Origin: FEN-1297 sp963834015
GTDB lineage: Bacteria; Bacteroidota; Ignavibacteria; Ignavibacteriales; Ignavibacteriaceae
Length of the DNA: 64,000 nt
NCBI GenBank assembly: GCA_963834015.1
Contig: CAWIAG010000002.1
Location: 868,001-932,000, forward strand
Reading direction: 5' to 3'
Positions 44,264 to 54,400 of the stretch are shown one piece after another. Both the position numbers and the translations under genes were made by a program. Position 1 is the first letter of the stretch, and every line of letters begins with the position of its first letter. A model generated the notes under the pieces. That model saw nothing but the letters and a program-made list of their open reading frames with translations, did no database searches and was not told the DNA's origin.

Positions 44264-46684
44264 ATGAAAAAAAGCATTCTTTCTTTTTTACTTTTCATAT
44301 TTTTTGCTTATAGCACATTAGCTCAAACCAGGTTTATTACAGGAATAGTAAGAGATGCTCAGAACCATGCCCAAATAGAAGGGGTCACTATTGCTGTATA
44401 CTCCAAATCAAATCAAAAAGTATTAGGAGGGACCTCCACTAATGAAAAAGGTTCTTTCAAAATTAAGTGCACCTTTAAAGAAAAGAATATCGCATTAAGG
44501 TTATCTTTTATTGGTTATGAAACTATAAAGATTGATTCATTGGCTTTTATTAACAATAATTCAGATATCGGTACTGTAGAATTAACCCCGTTGCCAATAA
44601 TTTTGAATTCGGTTGAAATAAAAGCACAGAAACCAATGATTGAATATCATACCGATAAGCAGGTAATCAATATAGACCAGGTTCCTGGATCAGAGTCAGG
44701 CTCGGTTTCAGATGCACTGAATAATACCGGTATTGTTGATGTCGACCCTTCAACGAGCAAGTTAAGCCTGAGGGGTAATAGCAACGTTAAAATTCTAATA
44801 GACGGAAAACCCCAGGAAATGGCCGATAACCTTCTCTCCCAGATGCCGGCTTCATATATTGATAAAATTGAAGTTATTACTACTCCTTCAGCTAAAGATG
44901 ATCCTGAAGGAGATGCAGGTATAATCAATATAATCACAAAAAAAGAAACGGGCCAGAACTATAACGGCACTTTTTCAATGGCCGGTACTTCAATGGACGT
45001 AGGGTACGGAAGCCTGGACCTTAACTACAGGAAAAAGAGCTTTAATATATTTGGTTCTGCTATTACATACTTAGGAAGATATACAAGATTATCATCTGGA
45101 AACAGGACAAATTACCTCAGCGATATTCTGCATTCACAGACCTATGATGGGAACATCCTGACCCGCGGTTATATGTCAAGTTTCAAACTTGGATTGGATT
45201 ATGATTTCGATTCTCTTAATTCGGTTTCATTGACCGGTAATTTTAATAAAACCCACGGCAAAATGACAAACTCAAACGATTATGCGAATTATGATATTAA
45301 TAATTATCAGACTTATTTGTATAACACTATCGATGACGGCAAGGGGGATTTTAATAATTACACTTTCAGTACTGATTATAAAAGAAAATTCAACTCCGGC
45401 GGCCATGAATGGTCTGCAGATGTATTCATTTCCAACATGTTTAATAATACACATGATTTACTTACAACCGAGTACAGCTATCTCCCATTAAACCCGGCTT
45501 TACAGCTAAATGATAATGATGTGCATAATAAAACCTTGATACTAAATACCGACTACGTTAATCCTATAGAATCCTTTGGAAAAATTGAAGCGGGCTATAA
45601 ATTTACACTGCGGGACCGGAGAGCAGCACTGGTTAACAACAATTATAGCTATTTGTCCGGAGATTATTATGATTCGCTTGGATTAAGCAATATTTTTAGG
45701 TACAGGGAAAATATACATGCAGTGTACCTAGCTTATACTAATAAGATATCTTTTATAGAGTATAAATTGGGGTTAAGGGATGAACTGACATTTACAGACG
45801 GTCTGCAGGAAACTACGGGAGAAGAATTTAAAACCGATTACAACAGTCTTTTCCCTTCGTTGGGGATCTCATATAAGATAAGTGATCTCTTCCAGTTTTC
45901 ATTTAATGCCGGCAGAAAAATTAACCGTCCGCAGTTGGATATGATAAATCCATTTATAAAAGTGAACGGCCCGAATAATATAACCATAGGAAATCCCCGG
46001 CTTGCACCAACTTATATGAATTCTTACGAGCTAAGGTTCAACCCAATAGTTAATATTTATTACACAGATTCAAAAGGAAGGCCTTCTTCAATTTCAACTA
46101 ATATTCAGGACAGTATTACAGTAAATACTACTATTAATTCTACCTCCAATAAAACCTATGGCGCTGAACTCACTATCCCGATTATAAATGACCCGAAATT
46201 CCCTGTTAAATTACCCGGCTGGTTTAGTATGTTCAATGTCAGGATTTCCTATAATCATTTATCGGAAAACGGAGGATACCTTACAGAAGTTTATTCAATT
46301 AACAGGGACAGTTGGAAATTTTCAGGTAACTGCAACCTGAACATTTGGTGGGATATAACTGCAATCTTTTTTTATAATATTGCTCTTAAAACAGAGGATG
46401 AAAGATATAGAACCGGTGCAACGGATAATGCCAATTTATATTTTAAAAAAGATTTCCTGGATAAGAAGCTAACAATCGGATTAATTTTAAAGGATATTTT
46501 CAATGATGTACATCCTGTAAACGAAACTTACGGTTCTAATTTCTATAGTTATAACCGTTCGGAAACTATCCGGAGCCGGAACATAGGCATAACTTTTAGA
46601 TATAATTTTAACAACTTCACCAACAGGCATGAAAAAGAAATTGATGACGAAAGAGACAAAAGCGATGCTCTCTTCAAAAATTAA
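44264..46684 (+). CDS. TonB-dependent receptor (carboxypeptidase-regulatory domain, plug and OMP barrel)
   Basis: An 806-aa outer-membrane protein with a signal peptide (1-20, cleavage after TLAQ). A CarboxypepD_reg-like beta-sandwich follows (~22-108, ITGIVRDAQNHAQIEGV). The plug covers ~120-225 (IDQVPGSESGSVSDALNN, LSLRGNSNVKILIDGKP) and the barrel the remainder. The VXIRGT-type plug signature and the hydrophilic tail after the last strand are typical of Bacteroidetes receptors of unknown ligand. It is monocistronic. Confidence 0.88.
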   Translation: MKKSILSFLLFIFFAYSTLAQTRFITGIVRDAQNHAQIEGVTIAVYSKSNQKVLGGTSTNEKGSFKIKCTFKEKNIALRLSFIGYETIKIDSLAFINNNSDIGTVELTPLPIILNSVEIKAQKPMIEYHTDKQVINIDQVPGSESGSVSDALNNTGIVDVDPSTSKLSLRGNSNVKILIDGKPQEMADNLLSQMPASYIDKIEVITTPSAKDDPEGDAGIINIITKKETGQNYNGTFSMAGTSMDVGYGSLDLNYRKKSFNIFGSAITYLGRYTRLSSGNRTNYLSDILHSQTYDGNILTRGYMSSFKLGLDYDFDSLNSVSLTGNFNKTHGKMTNSNDYANYDINNYQTYLYNTIDDGKGDFNNYTFSTDYKRKFNSGGHEWSADVFISNMFNNTHDLLTTEYSYLPLNPALQLNDNDVHNKTLILNTDYVNPIESFGKIEAGYKFTLRDRRAALVNNNYSYLSGDYYDSLGLSNIFRYRENIHAVYLAYTNKISFIEYKLGLRDELTFTDGLQETTGEEFKTDYNSLFPSLGISYKISDLFQFSFNAGRKINRPQLDMINPFIKVNGPNNITIGNPRLAPTYMNSYELRFNPIVNIYYTDSKGRPSSISTNIQDSITVNTTINSTSNKTYGAELTIPIINDPKFPVKLPGWFSMFNVRISYNHLSENGGYLTEVYSINRDSWKFSGNCNLNIWWDITAIFFYNIALKTEDERYRTGATDNANLYFKKDFLDKKLTIGLILKDIFNDVHPVNETYGSNFYSYNRSETIRSRNIGITFRYNFNNFTNRHEKEIDDERDKSDALFKN

Positions 46685-46750
46685 TTATCCCCATCCAAAG
46701 CTGCAAAAAATACCCGGTTACACATGGAATCCGTTTAATGTTATTTTCAG

Positions 46751-46910
46751 CGCTTTCACAGCTCCCTGCCTAAGCTCCTGTATCGCATTGCTTCACTTAA
46801 GCTAAAAGCTTACCCGTATAAGCTGAGATAATATATTTTCCCCACCATCGAAGGCAGAAATAGTGCGGCTAAGTTTTAAAATTCTACTATAAGCTCTCAT
46901 AGAGAATTCG
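46751..46910 (-). pseudogene. Decayed copy of a ComM/YifB 3' end
   Basis: The minus strand reads FSMRAYSRILKLSRTISAF and GGENILSQLI, then frame-broken remains of the final A-I-Q-Y-R-S-L-D-R segment. It thus matches LSARAYDGILKVSRTIADL of the intact copy at 58408. A ~20-bp insertion and stop codons show it is old. The surrounding gap, 46685-47197, has no other gene. Confidence 0.6.
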
Positions 46911-47044
46911 AATTATATCATCGCCATTCTTAGTAAATCGGCACAGCCTCTATTGAGTTTGTTTTACTGCCCTAACCTGGTCTGAGTGGAGAAAAAAAAG
47001 AATTGGACACTTAGTTATTCAACTCAGTTTTGATTTTGTTATTA

Positions 47045-47132
47045 GTCATTTGGCTTCACTGTCATTTTTGTATATACACAACCGAATGACCATGAATGAC
47101 GATCGAATGACAATTGAATGACGGATACCTTA
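47045..47132. repeat. GAATGAC array with shared 5' flank
   Basis: gtcatttggcttcactgtcat (47045-47065) is followed by four regular units at 47088-47132: accgaatgac, catgaatgac, gatcgaatgac and aattgaatgac. The same flank recurs at 51323 and 54262. Confidence 0.6.
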
Positions 47133-47197
47133 AGTTAGTACAAATATTAAATTCGTTTATAATACATTATTTATTACTTCTAAAATTAAAGATTAAA

Positions 47198-47869
47198 TCA
47201 AAATTCTTCTTTAACAATTGTTTTTTTATCAATATTTAAGCTGATTAATTGTTTTTCTACAATATCCATCATTTTTTCAGGACCGCATAAATAATAATAT
47301 TCATTTATTCCGTTGATATGTTTTTTGAGGAAATCTTCGTTGATCAGTCCATGAGCATAGCCATCTGTCTTTTCAAGGGAAAGAATATTTATAAAATTAC
47401 TCCCTAGTAATAAGCTGAATTCCTTTTCCATTATAATATCAGACCTGGTTTTATTTGCAAAGATCAGTTTGTTGTTTTTAATTTCATTCCTGGCTGATAA
47501 ATCTCTAAAAATTGCGATAAATGGAGTAACTCCCGCGCCGCCGGCAATAAAAACACCCGGCCCTTTATAATTGATTGTTCCCCACACGTCGTAAATTACA
47601 AGTTCATCGCACGGTTTAAGAAGGTTCAGTTGTTTAGTTAAACCGTTATGATCATTATAAATTTTGATGGTAAACTCAAGAAAATCCCGCTCATTTAGCC
47701 CGGTAAAGGTAAAAGGGCGCCGTTCTTCTGTGTAGCCTGGCCTATTGATTGAAACTTCAGTTGCCTGCCCCGGGATGTATTTGTAGCCGGAAGGCTTTTC
47801 CACTTTAAAACTTTTCACATCATGTGTTACTTGCACTACATCAATTATTTTAACTACATGCTCTTCCAT
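47198..47869 (-). CDS. FAD/NAD(P)-binding ferredoxin reductase-like protein
   Basis: A 223-aa FNR-fold protein. The FAD-binding barrel carries ERRPFTFTG (R-x-Y/F-T/S motif). The pyridine-nucleotide domain starts at GVFIAGGAGVTPFIAI and contains YYLCGPEKMMD, the Cys-Gly contact with NAD(P)H. It has no iron-sulfur or flavodoxin domain, so it needs a partner protein. The C-terminal Phe stacks on FAD in homologues and is present here. It is monocistronic. Confidence 0.88.
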   Translation of the reverse strand: MEEHVVKIIDVVQVTHDVKSFKVEKPSGYKYIPGQATEVSINRPGYTEERRPFTFTGLNERDFLEFTIKIYNDHNGLTKQLNLLKPCDELVIYDVWGTINYKGPGVFIAGGAGVTPFIAIFRDLSARNEIKNNKLIFANKTRSDIIMEKEFSLLLGSNFINILSLEKTDGYAHGLINEDFLKKHINGINEYYYLCGPEKMMDIVEKQLISLNIDKKTIVKEEF

Positions 47870-48124
47870 TATTTTTGCTTTCTTTTGGCTTTATTCAGGT
47901 TAAACTTTTTTTTTAAATATAATACAACAGGGCAAAGTTTTACTAAAAATAAATACCATTTTGTGACAATGAACGCATTAAATAATTTTTAACACTTACC
48001 CTAATTCATTGCCATAACAGCCAGTTGAATTTGAATAAAAAGCGATTTAATTTCTCGTAACTTCTATTGTAAAAATTGGTCTAAAGGGTACCCATTTCTA
48101 AAAGTTATAAAAGGAGGTAATGTA

Positions 48125-51100
48125 ATGTTACGATGCATGAATTCAAAGTTAAGTATTCTCATTGTATTGCTGCTTATTACATTTCATTTTATCGATGCAC
48201 AAACTTCCCTGAAGGATGAAACGCGATTCCCCTGGGGAACAGCTACAGGAGGATTTATTCAGGATTGGCTGGTATTAGGCGGATTTCCAAATCAAGATGG
48301 AAAAGGATATGATACGGATTTTCTTACAGAGCATGACGGCGAATTGAATATTAAGCCCGTACCCGGGATGACTCACAAACTTCCAAACGGCGCTTCATTT
48401 GAATGGAAAAACTATCATTCTCCGTATAACTACATTAATATTTATGATGTACTTAAGATTGGTGATTTTAGCAACACCGTTCTCTACGCGTTTACAAAGG
48501 TTAATAGGGAAAACAACGGGAAAGTAATTTTATCATTTAGTCATAATGTAGGCAACAAACTTTGGATTAACGGGAAACTGGTCTATGCAAGCAAAACGGA
48601 TAATCAAACCGGCCAGATCACCCTCCCTGAAGATCATAATATTGAAGTTGATATGGTAAAAGGAGAAAATTCAATTCTTATAAAATCCGTTCGCCGCGGC
48701 TGGACGTGGGGATTTACATTCCGGATTATTGAGCCGGGTAAATTTTCACTTATAGATGATTTCAATTTATCACCCGCCATTGTAAAAACCGGCTCTGTGG
48801 AGGATCTAATTGTAAAAACCGATAGTACACTTAATCCGGAGATTCAGAAATTTGATGTCAATGTAAAAGCTGTAGTTGCCGGAGGTAAAGTTATTGCAGA
48901 GAAAAATGCCAAGCGCGGAGAACAAATTACCTTTAATACTAAAAAATGGCCGGAAGGCGTTTATGACATTTGTTTGAAAAGCCATGACACTCACGGCCAA
49001 ACTACAACAGCATATCTTTCTTGGTATAAAGGAGATGCAGTTCAAAAAGCAAAAGAACTTCTTTCAAGCGCGCCTAAAAATCCAAAGACACCGGAAGAAT
49101 ATCTTCATGTGATGCTCTCACAAATGCTGATTAATAGATTTAATTTCGATCCGGGCAAGATCGATTCTTCAATTATTCCAGATTTGTATTCACCGCTGAT
49201 GGAATATCAAGAATTAAAACTTGATAAAGCCGGCAAAAAAGGGAGTGTCCGTGCAAACGGGTTTACACGGTTAACTTATATAGACCCGGTTGATAATACA
49301 CCACAGTTTTGCAGGGCATTCATTCCTTTAAATTATAATCCAAAACAGAAATGGCCCCTTGTTGTAATGCTTCACGGTTATAACGGAGATAACCCGGTAT
49401 ATGTTAAATGGTGGTCTATCGATCAAAGACATAACAGCGTTGTGGATAAATACCCCATTATTTACATTGAACCGCATGGAAGAGGCAATACAAGTTACAT
49501 GGGTATCGGAGATCAGGATATTCTGAAATGTATTGAACTGGCTAAACAAAAATTCAATATTGATGAAAACAGAATTTACCTGAAAGGTGAATCGATGGGC
49601 GGCGGCGGAACGTGGAATGTTGGTACAAGGCATCCTGAATTGTTTGCCGCAATAGCCCCGGTCTTTGGCGGATGGGATTATCATGCAGGAATGAAGGATA
49701 ATGAAATTGCAAATCTTTCTGAACGTGAACGTTTTAATAACGAAGCTAACAGTTCCCTTGCTCATGCCGATGCATTGTTAACTACACCGGTTTTTGTTTC
49801 CCACGGCGATATAGATAAATCAGTTGATGTAAATAATTCAAGATACTTGGTAAAAACGCTCCAAAGATGGGGTTATGATATCCGTTACCATGAATATCCG
49901 GGTTTCGGCCATGAAGGAATTGAGTATTATGATCAATTGATACCGTGGTTTCTGGAACATAAATTAAATGCGAACCCCGCAAAGGTCAGGGTCAGATCTG
50001 CAGATTTGAAATATGCTTCTGCCCATTGGTTAAAAGTGACTCAGTTGGATAATCCAAAATCATTTGTAGCTGCCGAAGCTGAAGTGCTAATCAATAATAA
50101 TATTAAACTATCCACTGAAAATGCTTTAGAAGTTGAACTTACACCTTCGGTTAAATTGATTGATCCTAATAAAGCCGTAACTGTTATTTGGAATGTGAAT
50201 GATATTAGGGAAACAAGAGTAATAAACGGGAAGATAATTTTAGAGGATAAAAGCTATAACCCATTACCGCTGCATAAAAGTCCTAAAATAGGCGGAATGA
50301 TTTCTGATATACAAACTACTCCTTTTGCCGTAGTTATAGGAACAATTTCAAATGATTCGCTGATGACAAAGTTGATAAATAATAAAGCTAAGGAATTTAT
50401 TAACTATTGGAAGAATTGGCAAAAATATGAGCCGCGCGTTTTTAAGGATACGGAATTAACTGAATCAGATATGAAAAAATATTCCTTAATTCTTTACGGC
50501 AGCGCCGAAGCTAATTTAATTAGTAAAAAACTGGGTGATAAAATTCCATTAAAAGTTTCACACGAAGAAATTGAGATTACCGGTAAAAAATTCCCCGCGA
50601 AAAATGCATGCATTACGATGATTTATCCTAATCCTTTAAATGCCGATAGGTATGTACTGGTTATAGGTGCAACTTCAAGTTCAGGAATGTTTTTCTCTGA
50701 CAATATGTATTCTAATGATGACTTTGTCATACAGGATGGTACTATTCCCAATAGTTATCTGGGCAGGACAAAAGAAAAACTCGCTATAGCCCATGGTTTC
50801 TTTGATTACAACTGGCGGATTAATGATAAATTGCTGGAAGTTGGCGATAAAGAGTTAAGAAAAACCTCTCCTATCCGCAAGGTACTACCCGATCTTACCA
50901 CAGAATTAGAAAACATTCCGGCGGTAGATTCCGTTATTTGTAAAACATTTGTCGGTAAGTACGAATTGCAAAATCAGATTTTGAATGTGGTCTTTGAAAA
51001 TAAAAAACTTTATGCTAAAACACCCGATGGAATGAAATTTCAACTTTTACCGTTCTCAGAAACCGGATATTTTATTGAATTCATGGACCTGCAAGTGATA

Positions 51101-51184
51101 TTTAATAAAAAAGCAGACGGTAAAGTTGATAAAATGATTATCCATCAGGGCGGTCAGGAATTTGATAGTAAAAAAATAGAATAG
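48125..51184 (+). CDS. Large secreted esterase/peptidase with PHB-depolymerase-type alpha/beta hydrolase domain
   Basis: A 1019-aa exported protein (signal peptide ~1-26, cleavage after IDAQ). AGGAGG lies 8 nt before ATG 48125. Residues ~30-230 look like a jelly-roll/PA14-like beta domain. Residues ~395-615 are the hydrolase: WPLVVMLHGYNG (oxyanion), nucleophile Ser in KGESMGGGG, Asp in SHGDIDKSVD and His in PGFGHEG. The remaining ~400 residues are beta-rich and may bind polymer. The order fits bacterial proteins annotated as prolyl oligopeptidase family or PHB depolymerase. The substrate is unknown. Confidence 0.72.
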   Translation: MLRCMNSKLSILIVLLLITFHFIDAQTSLKDETRFPWGTATGGFIQDWLVLGGFPNQDGKGYDTDFLTEHDGELNIKPVPGMTHKLPNGASFEWKNYHSPYNYINIYDVLKIGDFSNTVLYAFTKVNRENNGKVILSFSHNVGNKLWINGKLVYASKTDNQTGQITLPEDHNIEVDMVKGENSILIKSVRRGWTWGFTFRIIEPGKFSLIDDFNLSPAIVKTGSVEDLIVKTDSTLNPEIQKFDVNVKAVVAGGKVIAEKNAKRGEQITFNTKKWPEGVYDICLKSHDTHGQTTTAYLSWYKGDAVQKAKELLSSAPKNPKTPEEYLHVMLSQMLINRFNFDPGKIDSSIIPDLYSPLMEYQELKLDKAGKKGSVRANGFTRLTYIDPVDNTPQFCRAFIPLNYNPKQKWPLVVMLHGYNGDNPVYVKWWSIDQRHNSVVDKYPIIYIEPHGRGNTSYMGIGDQDILKCIELAKQKFNIDENRIYLKGESMGGGGTWNVGTRHPELFAAIAPVFGGWDYHAGMKDNEIANLSERERFNNEANSSLAHADALLTTPVFVSHGDIDKSVDVNNSRYLVKTLQRWGYDIRYHEYPGFGHEGIEYYDQLIPWFLEHKLNANPAKVRVRSADLKYASAHWLKVTQLDNPKSFVAAEAEVLINNNIKLSTENALEVELTPSVKLIDPNKAVTVIWNVNDIRETRVINGKIILEDKSYNPLPLHKSPKIGGMISDIQTTPFAVVIGTISNDSLMTKLINNKAKEFINYWKNWQKYEPRVFKDTELTESDMKKYSLILYGSAEANLISKKLGDKIPLKVSHEEIEITGKKFPAKNACITMIYPNPLNADRYVLVIGATSSSGMFFSDNMYSNDDFVIQDGTIPNSYLGRTKEKLAIAHGFFDYNWRINDKLLEVGDKELRKTSPIRKVLPDLTTELENIPAVDSVICKTFVGKYELQNQILNVVFENKKLYAKTPDGMKFQLLPFSETGYFIEFMDLQVIFNKKADGKVDKMIIHQGGQEFDSKKIE

Positions 51185-51322
51185 ATGATAAATTAAAAGC
51201 TGAAAATCTACTACGGGAGATTAAAGATAATATGCACAAAATAAAAAAATGAAACAAATATTTGTAACACTTATATATAATTTTTTACATCTCCCGTTTT
51301 CTGTTTCTTGACATTTATTTCT

Positions 51323-51450
51323 GTCATTTGGCTTCGCCGTTATTCATTGTCTAATGACAATTGAATGACCATGAATGACTGTAATTAATTTCTTTTGCAG
51401 ACTAAAAAAGTTTCGGAAATTCTTGCCATATATTTTGCCCATCTGTAAGA
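51323..51450. repeat. GAATGAC array with both shared flanks
   Basis: gtcatttggcttcgccgttat (51323-51343) precedes three units (51351-51382). After that comes tttcttttgcagactaaaaa and cggaaattcttgccatatat, shared with 38110 and partly 54374. This is the clearest example of the whole composite repeat. The rest of the gap 51185-51740 holds nothing else recognised. Confidence 0.55.
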
Positions 51451-51740
51451 TTGGACTCTCTTTGATAAGTTGAATTAAAAGAAACAATTGAGAGCAAGAA
51501 ATAACATCTAATAATTTAAACGGTAAGGTTTTATCTTTTGAAAATATTATGATAGACTTGTCACTCTATTATTATATATACTGTTTTAGATTTGAACGGA
51601 GGGTTTTGGGGTAAATATGACACGGCTTAACCGTGCACTAAAACACATTGTAATTTGATCAACCAATTTTAATTTTCCAAAAAAAATTCAGTATAATTTT
51701 TCCGTTTATCGCAGATATTAATTTTTAATACAAATAAGAA

Positions 51741-52160
51741 ATGAAGAAAACGTTCGTTAAGCCGTGCGTGGAGTTAAGCAAACTCGTAAATTTCATTTGG
51801 GTGTTTGAAAGCCCGGTTGGAATGCCTTCGTCCGATACCATCCTTGCCGCACCGAACGGCTTAATGCAGATTTCCGAAATGGAACGCAAGACCGGTTACT
51901 CACGGCGCTACCTCGAAATACTTTTTAATAATCATGTTGGCTTTTATCCAAAGGTTTTAGCGGGAATATTCCACTTTCAAAAATTCTATAAGAAATGGGC
52001 AAGCGGAAAAGCATACCACGATCTTAAAGTCGAGCTTAACGATTATTATTTCGACCAGGCTCATTTCACCAAAGAATTCAAGCGGATGACCGGCTTCTCC
52101 CCGCTTCAATTCACGCATGAAGTCTCGAATGAGTTTGGGCGCCTGTTTTCAATCCGCTAA
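51741..52160 (+). pseudogene. AraC-family regulator with its sensor domain deleted
   Basis: A 139-aa frame. Residues 1-41 are the start of a DUF6597-type N-terminal domain (CVELSKLVNFIWVFESP). At about residue 42 the sequence jumps straight to the C-terminal AraC DNA-binding domain (SEMERKTGYSRRYLEILF, then DQAHFTKEFKRMTGFSPLQF). Full-length relatives have about 100 more residues between these parts. The deletion kept the frame, so a short protein could still be made, but ligand sensing must be lost. It stands 76 bp before the VOC-SRPBCC gene it may once have controlled. Confidence 0.65.
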
Positions 52161-52235
52161 CAGTTCGGATTTTTACAATATCCCTGCCCGGGTAAGTATT
52201 ATTTTAGCATTAGAAAAAAAATATAGGATATATTT

Positions 52236-53576
52236 ATGGCAAAGATAATTTTTGGAAACCATTCGTCGGTTATAGTTCCGAAGCAGGACAGGGACAACAT
52301 TCGTAAATTTTATTGTGATGTACTCGGTGGCAGCATCACTAAAGCGGAGGATGAGAGGGACTTCCTTCGCATGGGAGAATACTTCAATGTCTTTCTTTAT
52401 GGAGATGTTGCTGATGAGAGTGAGTTCGTACGAACTGCACGATCGGTCTGGCTGGAAATTAAGTCCGACAACGTGGAAGAAATGAGTCAAAAAATCCTCG
52501 AGTCCGGTCTCGTGAGGAAGCTTGATATACCGGACCCCCATTTATATTTTCAGGCTCCAGGAGGGCAATGCTGGCGACTTGTAGGGATCAATGAGGACCT
52601 CTCCTTTTATGAGGGCGCCGGAGAAGGCCCGAATGTGAAAAAAGTAAAGGAAGCAGTCGGTGGAACGAAAACCAAAAATAATTTTAATTGCAGTATTTCT
52701 GCCAAAATTAGCCCAAACGAAGCAGTCAAAAGGATTAGTAATATACGTGAGTGGTGGGGAATAACCTATAGTGGAAGTTCCGAAGAACAAAATGATAAGT
52801 TTATAGTAAAGATGGGTGGAGATTCTTTCTTTAACTTTACTGTAACAGAATTAATTCCCGGTAAAAGGATTGTTTGGTTAGTTACAGATTGCAATATGCC
52901 CTGGTATTCCGACAAAAAGGAATGGGCTAACACAAAATTGATTTTTGACCTCTCTGAAAATAATGGAGTAACCACGCTGAAATTTACTCATGAAGGACTT
53001 ACACCGGACGTTGAGTGCTACAAGGACTGTGAGACAGGTTGGACTCACTGGATCACAACAAGTTTATTATCCCTTCTTACTACGGGAAAAGGTGAAATGA
53101 AAGATCAAAGTTACACGGCAACGTTAGAATTTGCAAAATTCCCGGAAGATGTTTTCAAAAACATCAACGATGTTTCAAGCTGGTGGACAAAGGATGCAGA
53201 TGGAGTGCAAACGGAATTTGAAGGGCGGAGCGCAAAACTTAATGATGAATTTGTCCTTCGCCATGGCGAAAACCACTATTCAAAACAAAAACTGCTTGAA
53301 GTTATACCTGATAAAAAAGTTGTGTGGTTTGTAACCGATAGTAAACTCAATTGGATTGAAAAGGACAAGAATGAATGGACAGGCACAAAAATGATTTTTG
53401 AATTAACTTCTCAAAACGGCAAGACAGTGCTTAATTTTACTCATCAGGGTCTTGTTCCTGAAAAGGAATGTTATGGCCACTCTGTTCAGTTTTGGGATAT
53501 GGTTTTAAAGGAGTGGCTATTTAATTTTATTACCGACGGTAAAGCCATTTCGGATGCTAACATCAAATCAAATTAA
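52236..53576 (+). CDS. VOC-SRPBCC-SRPBCC fusion protein
   Basis: A 446-aa protein of three domains: a VOC module (residues ~1-125, SVIVPKQDRDNIRKFYCDVL, then YFQAPGGQCWRLVG) and two tandem SRPBCC domains (~145-285 and ~290-435). The two share repeated phrases (IPGKRIVWLVTDCNMPW / IPDKKVVWFVTDSKLNW; LKFTHEGLTPDVECY / LNFTHQGLVPEKECY), which shows internal duplication. The same phrases recur in the separate gene at 53672. AGGA lies upstream of ATG 52236. The role is unknown. Confidence 0.85.
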   Translation: MAKIIFGNHSSVIVPKQDRDNIRKFYCDVLGGSITKAEDERDFLRMGEYFNVFLYGDVADESEFVRTARSVWLEIKSDNVEEMSQKILESGLVRKLDIPDPHLYFQAPGGQCWRLVGINEDLSFYEGAGEGPNVKKVKEAVGGTKTKNNFNCSISAKISPNEAVKRISNIREWWGITYSGSSEEQNDKFIVKMGGDSFFNFTVTELIPGKRIVWLVTDCNMPWYSDKKEWANTKLIFDLSENNGVTTLKFTHEGLTPDVECYKDCETGWTHWITTSLLSLLTTGKGEMKDQSYTATLEFAKFPEDVFKNINDVSSWWTKDADGVQTEFEGRSAKLNDEFVLRHGENHYSKQKLLEVIPDKKVVWFVTDSKLNWIEKDKNEWTGTKMIFELTSQNGKTVLNFTHQGLVPEKECYGHSVQFWDMVLKEWLFNFITDGKAISDANIKSN

Positions 53577-53671
53577 AATAGAAACAAATATTTTCACAGA
53601 ACAATTACAGTTAACTCTTTAAACGAAAAAACAATTAAGTTTTAATAATTCTAAATAAATAAGGAGTAAAA

Positions 53672-54127
53672 ATGGAACAGCAAGATTATCAAAAAAACTT
53701 TAACGCAGGGGTTATAGCCAAAGAGGCATTTGAAAAAATTACAAATGTAGCAGATTGGTGGACAAAAAGTTTTAAAGGAAACGCAAAAAATGTAAATGAT
53801 GAATTCGATGTTAGCTTCGGCCCTACTACCGTAAACTTCAAAGTGATTGAATCTGTCCCGTACAAAAAATTAGCCTGGCAGGTTACTGATTGTTATCTCG
53901 ACTGGCTTAAAGAAAAAACAGAGTGGAAAGACACAACAATAGTCTGGAACATTTCGGAAGAAAATGGATCCGTCAGGGTAGAAATGACGCACGTAGGGCT
54001 CGTACCGGGCATCGAGTGTTATAAAGATTGTGAGGCAGGATGGAATCAATATGTCGGCGAAAGCCTGCCCAGGCTGATGGCCGGCGTTGAAGGAGTTTTG
54101 TATGAAGGTTCCAGGGACAATCAATAA
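53672..54127 (+). CDS. SRPBCC domain protein, close relative of the fusion's domains
   Basis: A 151-aa single-domain protein: FNAGVIAKEAFEKITNVADWW, YKKLAWQVTDCYLDWL, and VEMTHVGLVPGIECYKDCEA. It is collinear with either SRPBCC half of the preceding fusion gene, so the three domains arose by local duplication. AAGGAG precedes ATG. It sits 95 bp downstream of the fusion, probably in one operon. Confidence 0.88.
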   Translation: MEQQDYQKNFNAGVIAKEAFEKITNVADWWTKSFKGNAKNVNDEFDVSFGPTTVNFKVIESVPYKKLAWQVTDCYLDWLKEKTEWKDTTIVWNISEENGSVRVEMTHVGLVPGIECYKDCEAGWNQYVGESLPRLMAGVEGVLYEGSRDNQ

Positions 54128-54261
54128 GAAGTCCTTCATGAGTTTATGGAATTCCGGAGGGATTAATTCCCGGGACGGGAATTCAAAGCATGCTGGAATT
54201 CCGCCTTGAAGCAGGCAACAAAAACATGTTACGTTAGAATTTGTTTGTCTGTCCGAGTTTA

Positions 54262-54400
54262 GTCATTTGAATTCGCCCTCATTCATTGTGCAGAGACAAA
54301 TGAATAACAACTGAATGCCGATGAATGAAAATTTGATGAATATGAATGACTATTGGATAATCTTATTTAATTAAAAGTTCAGGATTTTCTTGCCATATAT
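54262..54400. repeat. Degenerate GAATGAC array with shared flanks
   Basis: agtcatttgaattcgccctc then attcattgtg corresponds to the flank at 51323. Five or six decayed units follow (54295-54356: gaataac, gaatgcc, gaatgaa, gatgaat, gaatgac), then cttgccatatattttt near 54378. The gap 54128-54637 between the convergent genes contains no other feature. Confidence 0.5.
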
